54,524 nucleotides of DNA from Scedosporium boydii. Taxonomy: Eukaryota > Ascomycota > Sordariomycetes > Microascales > Microascaceae. Made by a program: the position numbers and the translations under genes. The stretch lies in assembly GCA_002221725.1 (NCBI GenBank), contig NJFT01000258.1, forward strand, positions 1-54,524, read 5' to 3'. Below are positions 46,112-54,524 of the stretch, in pieces; within the stretch, counting starts at the first letter, position 1, and the number at the start of each line of letters is the position of its first letter. The notes under the pieces were generated by a model that worked only from the letters and a program-made list of their open reading frames with translations, searched no databases and was not told where the DNA came from.

Positions 46112-47876
46112 GGTGACTGGTGTTGAAAACAAAAATTTGCTGGCAAAGGAGCGTGGGGGAAATCACTGCAAAACGAATGGATACCCAACAAGAAAAGAAG
46201 GGCAAGCAAGCAAGAGAGAAGATGGTGTTAAAAGGGAAAGTTAATTCTCTTCCACGCCAAATACGCTGCTCTTGGGGAGGGGATGAGGCGAGAATCAAAA
46301 GAAGAAGAAAGGATCATCGCGACTTTTATATGTCGATATCGAATGGGGACGGATGCTACTCATCCACGTGGGAGATTGTTGTGGGGACGATGCCGGCAAG
46401 GAATAATTCCCAAACGAATGGGTTCCATGGCTCCCCTTCTCTTGGCCAAAGTTCAGGAACGAAATATCAGTGCTGCATTTGTCAACCTTGAGGGGGCAAG
46501 CCTAGCAGTCGGGTCATGGTAAAGGCATGGTAAACATACAGATTAGGGCACTGAAAGGGGGTAACGCCAAGCCGTGTCTTCGTTTCCTTTGTAGTACTGC
46601 TGCTCACTGGCGAAGACGACCCTTGGAAAGTGGTTTCAAGCGGTATGTATGAATGGCGAGGTAGTATTGGAATTGACGTCCCATGGAAATGGACTGTTAC
46701 TTTCCACACCTGTGTTAAGGTGACAAGGTGGCTTGCAGAAGCCATGGGATTCTAATCTACGAAGCACGAAAGGGTCTCAGAGCTGTCAAGTCGCAGGCAA
46801 AGACAATTTAGGACATTCTAGTTCCGTACCTTCTCCTTGGCACTTCATACATCTGCAGACAATACCTGTGTCCGCTCTACCACAACACCCTGACTTGGAA
46901 GTTCCGATTATGTACCTTACTCTTCCTGCAGGACATGCGGTGTACGATGCAACCTGCATTGCGACAAATGACTTCGTAATTGACCTTTTTGGCATGAATG
47001 GCCCCTGCAGGTTTGAGTGGGGTTAAGCCACTGTCCAGTTTAGTTCGGATTAGTGCGAATCCTGGCTTATACCCCTGGTTCCCCACCGGATGAAGAGTCT
47101 GGCGGAATCCCAGGAGCGACCCCGGTTTACGAAGTAGAGCAAGGGCTTGCGACGGCAGGCGCGGTGAACGGTTTCTCACGAAGCTTGAAGGAATATTAGA
47201 TACGACGTTCATTTCAAATGCTCGTCTCGGCATTTCTCACTTGTACGCACGTTGGCCATGGACTTGGGACCTACAGTATGCGACTGAATTGCCGAAATCA
47301 CTAACACGCAGAATGGCGGGTCTCTCCGATCCTTCCGGCTTTCGATCACAGCGGCCTCCCCCTTTATGACCTGATCGTTACGGACGCCAAGGCCTAAAAT
47401 TGAGTCAGAATCTACAAGATGCATTGTTTTGTTCTTCCAAGGCCCTGAGGACTTGGGAGAGACGCGGGGTATCGCACGCGGAGATGCCACTTATCCAGCT
47501 ATCGCTAACTCGTGGCGGCCCTCCAACACACCCTCGAATGTTCATAGAATGTTCTGTGTCAGTGCAGACTGGATGTGAAGATCGCCGGTGGAGGATAGGA
47601 AGTGGTTTCCTCCGGTTTGGTATCGAAACCCTTCAGGTACGGAGAGCTTTTTCATCGCCGACCGTAACCAAGAACTCACTTAGACCGGGAGAAGAAGGAG
47701 AGTCAGTGTTAACAAACTACCTACACCACAATAAGAATATAATAACCCTCTCGGGGAGACACAAGTCCCACCGAGGTCCACGTCGATGGGGTCTGCGTCT
47801 CGAACGTCAGGACGCGGATAGAACTTATCGGGCGTAACTACACTACACTCCCTATCTTGCCCGGCCCAAAGTAATC
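46112..47876. other. Intergenic stretch, nothing recognised
   Basis: Promoter of the GMC gene at the left and 3' flank of the PTH11-type gene at the right. Frames at 46120-46491, 46733-47026 and 47400-47837 show no domain or splice logic. Confidence 0.5.
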
Positions 47877-49449
47877 CTACACGGCGTATGCCACCTTCTT
47901 CTTAACGTACTCATCCTTGTCATCTGCACGTTCCTTGTCGCTCCTGGCTTGCAACTCATACTCGACCTCGACGTTGGTTGTACGCATAATTCCGTTCTTG
48001 CAATCGATGATACCATCCTGGGAACCCGTGGGCGTGGAGGCTCTGCCATCCGAATGGACATTTGCGCGCATGGTTTTCATCACGAAGGCGTCGTCGTCAT
48101 CGGTAATGTCATCGGTAATGCGCGTGGCGCCCGTGGGCCGGCTCAGCTGCGAGCGGAATCCCGTCGCGCGTTTGCTGCTTCTGGGCCCAGCGCTGTTGGC
48201 CGGGTATGACGAGTTGCCGAGGCCGGAGAAGAAGTTGGGGAACATTCGTCGGAACATGGGCCAAAGTGCGGGCATGGAGGCGGCGACAATAGCGAGGTTG
48301 CTCTCGATGGAGGAGACGGTCCAACCAACGGAATAGTAGATATCTTTAGAACCGAGGCCCTTGTAGAACTGGTTGAACCAGTTGACCAAGAGAATGAGGC
48401 GGACGCAGGAGATGACAGTGACGCTTGATGGTTCGGGCATTAGAGAGACGGTTCATCGTCAAGGGAAAGAAGAGAAAAGGGCTGCACTTACATAATTCCG
48501 AGCGCGAAGACACCAAGAAGAGCGATCTTCAAGCGAATGGGCATCTGAAGACCCATGAACGCCCAGAATGGCACGGCCAAGACAGCAACGTCAGTGATGA
48601 TGACAATGCTATTATACGCGTAGTTGAAGGCGATATTGTTAATGCAAGCTCGCTTGTAGTTCGGTGTCCAGTTGAGGGAGATGGGTTTGCACTGAAAGAG
48701 CGTTACGCAGAATATCGAAATCATGGAGCTGGCGTTGATGGCCTGGAGAGCATAGACGGTGTACCGGATCGGCTTCTTGATGCCTATGAGTTTTTGGTCG
48801 AAGCAGAGGACAGACGCCTTGACGAATCCGAGGACCGGATGATACAAGAGGATGATGAGCCATTCGTACAGCTTCGCGGTGGCTTGTTGATCGTACGTGA
48901 GTTCGGGCGCGTCCCAGTAGTGGATTCCGGCATATTTCGTTTTCGCGTCTGTCCCAGGCAGTTTGTTAGACATTGGCTTCGCCATTTCAACCAAATAACT
49001 GCTTTGCCTTTTCACGGCCTCTTTTCTTTGGAAAACTTCAACTTACACATAACCAGCGTATAAAACCAGCCGGTGTTGATAGCCTAGAGCTTGTCGTAAG
49101 TGAACCAGCCTGCGAATCCTTATTTGCTCCCATCGGCATCTCTTGACCTACCATTGCGGCAAGAATAAGGGCATCATCTACGTCAATACTTGTTAGGGCT
49201 GCCATTTCACCTTCCTGGCACTGTACATTTGGTGCCAACGCAAGCCTATTGTTTAAAGAACTTACCAATGCCCAATTGCTTCGCTGTCCGTCGACACCAT
49301 ATCCTTAAGCTGAGGACAATGAGAGACAATATCCACATGATGCAGATAATCGCCAACCCCAGATGGTGAAGCCAGTTCAGTTCCTTCGGCGGCGGGAAAT
49401 CCGTTCCGGGAGCCCATGCTCGCGCGACGAGCCCAGCGGACTCCATCAT
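47877..49449 (-). CDS. PTH11-type fungal rhodopsin-domain integral membrane protein
   Basis: Five exons: 49449-49266, 49177-49152, 49083-49049, 48998-48492 and 48423-47877; 432 residues. Two exons are tiny, 26 and 35 bp, but join as KQLGIDDALILAAM and AINTGWFYTLV, the order expected for the cytosolic loop and second helix of this family. Introns are 88, 68, 50 and 68 bp. The acceptor of intron 3 could instead be three bases upstream. Seven hydrophobic helices are visible, beginning with HLGLAIICIMWILSLIVLSL and including CVTLFQCKPISLNW with its conserved Cys and LYHPVLGFVKASVL. The tail of about 120 residues is polar and likely cytosolic. The family contains the Pth11 receptor of Magnaporthe and many paralogues in ascomycetes; most have no known ligand. 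An ATG at 49446 is an alternative start. Intact. Confidence 0.88.
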
Positions 49450-52400
49450 CACGTTCCACTCCGCTGGTTACGGCCCGGAACGGCGAAACCTAGGTGCTGA
49501 GTTTAGGATCCCTGAATAAGTAACGGGTCGGGAGGGTTAGCGAGATAGAAATAGAGAAAGATCGTCGGTGATCGACAGTTCGTAGGGCAGCCGAAGCACG
49601 AGAAAGAGAAAAAGGTTAAAAATACCAAATACAAGGAAGAGGATGGGGCAATGCGGCCTTAAAAGAACCTGTGACGCCTGCCTCTACATGGTATCAAGTG
49701 ACAATATCAGAATCATCACTGGGCGGCAAGGCGGACAACCTAGGAGATCTGGTTGCTCTCTGATTTTACTATACACTACAGACCCGAGGACCATAAACCG
49801 AAGCAAGATATCTCGATATGGCCTAGTTCGAACGATTATTAGAAGGCGCCGGGGGAAAAATACCAAGAGCTCGCATTGCGGACAAGGGTATCAGGGTACA
49901 AGGAGGGAGGAAGAAAAATAACATAATGTTTTATGCATGGTGGCAGGCACTTTTCTCTTTGCCATTCTACTTTGGAAAGATCAACGAGATCGGAATACCT
50001 TCCTTCCCGGTAAAAATCTTCATCTAGGACCGACACCCCTGGGCCCTGTAATCGTGACATCTCGTCCCTCGAGGATGGCGCGACATTCCTGCATCAGTTC
50101 GACGCCAGCTCACTCTGCTAGGAAGCAATTTGGACCAGTAGTGTTGCTGTCGTACCCAATTTGCCAAGGGTCCCTTTTTAAGGAGTTGAAAAAGGTTTCA
50201 GCCCTTGCGAGGCAATTGCTTCCTTCTAATCAACACCGCCGGCCTACCCTTTCCCCGCTTGGGAATCAAGCTGGCCAGTTATAATATACATCACCATTGT
50301 TCCCTGGATAGCAAAACTTCCCGACAAACTATTCCCGTAATATTTTATTTTACTCCCGAGCACTGACGGAAAAGCCCACGCACTCGGATAGGTTCCGGAA
50401 TCTCTTTGACTAAGAGCCTAGCGTCCACTCGTACTTCGTAATACTGCGAATGAAGTCCGAGAGGTGCACTAAAGTCAGTCGGACGGGGGAACAATGAGCC
50501 GTCCGCGACCTAAGTTTACGCTACTAGTGCGGGCCCGGCTTGATCCATCCAACCTTCTCTTCCAGTCTCCGGCTCCGGTGTCTAGCCGGCGGATTGCGCT
50601 AAGCACGACTAGGCGGGGTCCTCTTCATGATCCTCCTCTTGATCCAGCATCATCCATGCACACTGCGTACCTGTCGTCGCCCACGGGTGATCCCTATCCT
50701 GGCTCAGTGAGAAATTTCTTCACGGTCGTAAACTTTAAGAAGCCCCATCGCGGGCAAAGAGGAGCAAAAGGACCGCAGAATGCCCCTTGCGTGTCAGGGG
50801 TGGGCCAGATCCACTTCACCAAGACTACGTAGTAGTGTACTTCGCAGAGCAGTTCGCCCGATCTGGGAACTAGTGTCCGGATTAGGGCACTGCTCCGCCA
50901 TCCCTGGTCACACAGGCTAACGTCTTTAATACTGTTGGTTCCGGCTGTTGAGGGATAGTGTTACTTCGTCCATGAGTTAAAAACAAAAAAGAAGTCACGT
51001 CGGTCTGCGTCGCCACAAAACCAGACCCACTGTAATTACCCCCTTTTCCTGTCAAACTAGCATCTCCGGGTACTTGTGGATAGTGCCTCTCTTTTTTCAG
51101 CCGTCTGGAATTTCACCAGCACATCGTTGTAGCATTAGGATTTGATCAAATATCCTAATCCGGACTTGGTGGAGCCGAGCGAACCCGATTGGATGGCGTA
51201 GCTGAACCCCAAACTGTGACATTCACGGGGGTATATAAACTCCAGGGGGAGAATGTCCTTCCCCGGAACGAAATTCGGAGAGGAGCGCCGTCTTGGCGAT
51301 GCTTGGAGGCGAAGGAATCCTCGTCAGATGTGACCCTGCAATTTCAAAAGTTCAACGCAGACACCTTCGTGAATAAAAGCCAAGAAGCTAGGGAAATGAA
51401 CAAGAGCTCTACGAAGTAAGATATCTGTACATAGACGAGCTACGAATGTTCTCCAGAACGACGGAGATCAACGCCATGATGCGGAAAAAGGCTCTAGATA
51501 GAGCTATCGAGGTGCTATGATAACTATCTCCGCTGCAAAGGATGTGAAAGCAGCAGCGAGTCCGGGAAAAAAAAAAAAAAAAAAAAAAATGGTCTTCGAG
51601 GAAAATGGCGTCCGTTGTAACCGGAACCGTTCCGGTGGGCTTGGCCAGCCATGCACTACCTTCACGCTTCAAACAGGACATGCCTAACTCTTTTCCAATA
51701 CGATTGTTTCGGGACTCCTGCTTAGTTTCTGAAGCCATCGGCGTGCATTGCCATAAACGGTTTCTACCTCATTTTCACAGTGGACAATTCGGTCGATTAG
51801 GAACAGTGCTTTGGAGTCCTTCGCGACAAACTGTTGGACTGATATGCGGAGTGTGTTCTCGTCGCAGCCGTTTTTGGGCATTCCCAATAAGACTACGGCA
51901 TTAGCTCAAAGTAATCATACTAGATACAGGGCATAAAAAAGTACTCTATTAATCTATTTACGCTATACTGGGAGGGCTTGATCCAACTATCATCTTACTC
52001 GTTGGCGCCTGCATAGTTCCCCCGATCAATGGGAAACCGCTATAATTGGATTCACTGCCTCCCAAGTCCCTCTCTTGTAAGCACTAAAAAGATGTAGTGT
52101 ACTCTTGTCAGTACCATCATGGTGGCACCGACGATCACCGCTATTACGCTAATAACACAATCCAATTTATTGTGTGCGGCGATTACGCCCACACTTCTCG
52201 AGTCCCGGCTTAGCCTGGACCGTGGTTGTGGGAGTGATCCGATTGGAAAACTCGAGTAAGATGTGCCTATACCGGTTGGGTCTCGAAGAACTAGTCTCTT
52301 CGTAGTTTGGTCCGTTGCGGGGACTTGGTATTGTGACAAACAAGAGAGACAGGACGGGTGGTTATCCTCACTGGCGGTAACCGACCGCTAAGACGCCGGG

Positions 52401-53046
52401 ACATCCGTAGCATTAGCAGATTTGACCGCAAGGACAGCAGTAGTGGCACCGGTGTTTACGAGCCGTCTCATTATAAGAGCAGTGTTAAAAAAAACTAAGG
52501 CAGAGATCGTTGTAAACAGGGAGGAATATGAAGTGCTGGGGGTTGAGCTCCACAACGAGAATGGGAACCTTCTAAATCTCGTGGAGGAAGTGGAACCGGC
52601 AGGATTCGATATGACGCCTATACTTCCCACAGAATTGAGGCCGTGAACCAACATTCCCCTGAAGCGGGAAAATGACAATACTCCGACATGTATCATGAAG
52701 CTTGGACGAGCACAGTCGACTGGAAAGAGTGAACAAAATTCCGAATCCTAGTCCCGTGGAATCGGAACCTGCGAAGAGCGAATCTCATTGGAGAGAGGAG
52801 TAGAACTAGCCACCGGAAACCCAACAGCATGATATTGATAATGAACCGTCGAAAACTATGAAAAGGAAAACGGAAAAAATAAAGGAAGTAAGAAAGTGAA
52901 GTCCTCCTTCCACCTCCTTGGCCTGGAAATTCCTCCTTCTGCCTCGCCGAGAGCACATTATTATTCCCAGGGAAGAACTAACATGTGCCTAGGCCGGCTA
53001 ACACTTCTTTCACCGTCTCGCCATCAGAATAGGTATGGCATTCGCA
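49450..53046. other. Long gene-poor stretch
   Basis: About 3.6 kb without a supported gene. It contains a 23-base A run at 51567-51589. Frames such as 50494-50832 and 52422-52646 lack a recognisable domain, a signal peptide or splice partners. The left end is the promoter of the PTH11-type gene. Confidence 0.5.
51567..51589. repeat. A23 homopolymer
   Basis: Uninterrupted run of 23 A residues. It could be the tail of a retroposed element, but no element body is recognised on its 5' side. Confidence 0.85.
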
Positions 53047-53948
53047 TCACCCGTAAGTATCTCCCTGGTGTATTTTCGCATGACCCAACCCGATCGTCAG
53101 GCCATAATTATGGCCAACTCTACTCAGGCGTGACTGACCTCCGTAGGCTTGGCTGATGCGGTCACCCTGTTGCAAGTCGACGCCATCGCTCACTTCTGTC
53201 CTCTGCCATCGGTGGCCACTATTACCTCTCGAGATGGCCTCTTGCACTACTTGCTCCCGCAACGCGTCTTTGTTGGCTCGGGAAGCGTTGTGAAGCAGCT
53301 CCATAACCGCTCTTGATTGGTCACCTTGAATTTGTTGAACCTCTTCAACCTCGATGCGACACAACTCTCGCCGAGACTCCACAACCTGCGGAAACAGCCT
53401 TTCGAGATGGCCCAGATTCTCAGTAATATCGTCTAGGAGCCGATCGAAGAGCTTCTTCTCATACAGGGCCCATTTCGCCTTTCGTCCCCACGACACCCCG
53501 CGAACTCGCTGGGTAATGATGACATTTGCCCGAGAGTTCAGCGCCCTCGTCGGCGCGTCCATATCTCCGGGGCCAAGGATCGTTAAATCCACCGCGTTTG
53601 TCAACGGCGGTGGCCGGTCGCGATATTTTGCTGATTTGCGTTCCACTTCGAAGATATCGCCATGGATTATCGCGAGCAGGTCCTCTCCGGCACGGGCACT
53701 TTTAGCGTCGACGTTGACTGTTCGACATTTCCCCGTTCGTGGATCTGGGAGAACACCAGCAGAGACGCCCCATCTCGCAATTTCCAGCCTTAATGCCGCG
53801 AGCCGCGCCTGGGACTTTGTCAAAGTCCGCGGCGAAACGACGACCAAGCTCAACCTATTCAAAACAATTCGACCACGGACACGTAGATTCCTGACAAGGC
53901 GGTGGCAAGCGACACGGCGCCGAGGGTCGCTCCGACTGGTTCAGCCAT
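53047..53948 (-). pseudogene. HET-S-like HeLo-domain gene with C-terminal amyloid motif, N-terminal part disrupted
   Basis: Starts at ATG 53948 with MAEPVGATLGAVSLATALSG, the usual opening helix of the HeLo (prion-inhibition and propagation) domain. Later HeLo segments are clear: LAALRLEIARWG and SWGRKAKWALYEKKLFDRLL. The last 20-odd residues, HNYGLTIGLGHAKIHQGDTY and a final Gly, have the G-x-A-x-(I/V)-x-x-G-(N/D) pattern of HET-s-related amyloid motifs. In known systems an NLR partner with the same motif templates amyloid folding and the HeLo domain then attacks membranes, causing cell death. Here three lesions fall within about 50 bp of the first helix region. They are an extra T in the run at 53861-53864 that brings up TGA, a TAG at 53855-53857, and an extra base near 53815. 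The 3' part from about 53814 stays open to the stop at 53047. The gene looks inactivated. No NLR is in the window. Confidence 0.75.
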
Positions 53949-54485
53949 TTTGTCGATGATGTCGATGAAAAGGAGTGCTCAAGTGTGAGAGAGGGGGCGA
54001 GCTGAGACCCGCTTCAATATTGACCCGGCCAACTGACGCCCCGCTATCTGAAATTCTGAATCCCATCCAAACAAGCTATGGCGCTTGTAGAAATGCCTTC
54101 CATTGGATGGTCCAGCACCGCCAAGCTGCATAAATTGTTTCATGGCTCAGCGACTTACCTTACCGTTGGCTGAATTCGCACATTTCGTTTCTCCTCCCAA
54201 CCACATCAATCTATCATGGTTTCTGACTGACGATGTCGTCCGCACGCATCCAAGGGGGTGGAGGTCATAAATATGGTACAAACACTTTTCACAACTCCGT
54301 CGTACATCAAGGAGACCGCTATTGTAAGGAAGCTGTTTGTTTATTATTCGCCAAGGCCTCGAGTGTTAATCCTGCTGATCCCAACATGTGCCAGGTAATA
54401 AGTTGACGACCCCACTTTCCGCCCGCCCCCCCATTCCGCCCCCCCAAAAAACCACATCGCCATTTCAGCCCATCCAACTTCAATC
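53949..54485. other. 5' flank of the HeLo gene
   Basis: Region between the HeLo gene start on the minus strand and a possible start on the plus strand at the right edge. C-runs occur near 54426-54447. No gene is visible inside. Confidence 0.5.
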
Positions 54486-54524
54486 ATGGATTATTTCCAC
54501 ACTTCTAGTCACCACAATACAGGA
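54486..54524 (+). CDS. Possible start of a gene cut by the window edge
   Basis: An ATG at 54486 with A at -3 opens MDYFHTSSHHNT and the frame is still open at the edge. A pyrimidine-rich leader precedes it, as before many fungal starts. Thirteen codons are too few to assign a family. In HET-S-type loci the NLR partner is often divergent from the HeLo gene, and this would be the right position, but that is only a positional guess. Confidence 0.2.
   Translation, partial: MDYFHTSSHHNTG

Noticed and set aside
1..54524. CRISPR arrays, bacterial operons, phage or plasmid features
   Set aside because: No direct-repeat/spacer array is visible, and spliceosomal introns show this is eukaryotic nuclear DNA.
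54121..54524. NLR partner gene for the HeLo relic
   Set aside because: Only a possible ATG is visible at 54486; thirteen codons cannot support an NLR call.

Overview
The window is nuclear DNA of a filamentous ascomycete, most likely a member of Pezizomycotina. This rests on short GT-AG introns (50-190 bp, one GC-AG), two Zn(II)2Cys6 regulators, a PTH11-type rhodopsin-fold receptor, a TRI12-type MFS carrier, a HET-S-like HeLo gene and a fungal C2H2 protein. I cannot name a genus. All exon maps are read by eye from splice signals plus continuity of protein motifs.

Layout. 1-2969: 3' part of a GH106-type (alpha-L-rhamnosidase-like) gene with one in-frame TAG. 2970-6520: gene-poor DNA with a zinc-cluster fragment running into a 16-bp minisatellite. 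6521-9383: secreted GH3 beta-glucosidase, five exons. 10310-11660: two diverged copies of one retroelement-like sequence in inverted orientation. 11889-13161 (-): intact Zn2Cys6 regulator. 14604-17162 (-): GH2 beta-galactosidase-type enzyme. 18138-19931: TRI12-type MFS transporter, divergent from the GH2 gene. 21605-22996: second Zn2Cys6 regulator, broken by one base. 23756-24445: NAD(P)-binding NmrA-like protein. 24657-28019 (-): large fungal membrane protein of unknown function, broken at three places. 29981-30894: thioesterase-like protein. 31617-33694 (-) and 34499-36643 (+): a divergent pair, a DUF7580-type protein and a C2H2 protein. 37118-37190 (-): tRNA-Asn(GTT). 37710-40136 (-): ArsB/citrate-type anion transporter. 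42266-43075 (-): SAM methyltransferase. 43728-46111 (-): secreted GMC oxidoreductase. 47877-49449 (-): PTH11-type receptor with two micro-exons. 53047-53948 (-): decayed HeLo gene ending in a HET-s-like amyloid motif. A possible gene start is cut by the right edge.

How the genes may work together. The left 20 kb holds three glycoside hydrolases of complementary type (GH106-like, GH3, GH2), an intact zinc-cluster regulator and a transporter. This looks like a small glycoside-utilisation or glycoside-detoxification locus; that is inference from context. The right end looks like accessory DNA with a relic of programmed-cell-death / allorecognition machinery. Four genes are disrupted (GH106-like, second Zn2Cys6, large membrane protein, HeLo), while their neighbours read cleanly across many splice junctions. 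Either the locus is under relaxed selection or the assembly has local base errors, and raw reads would separate these.
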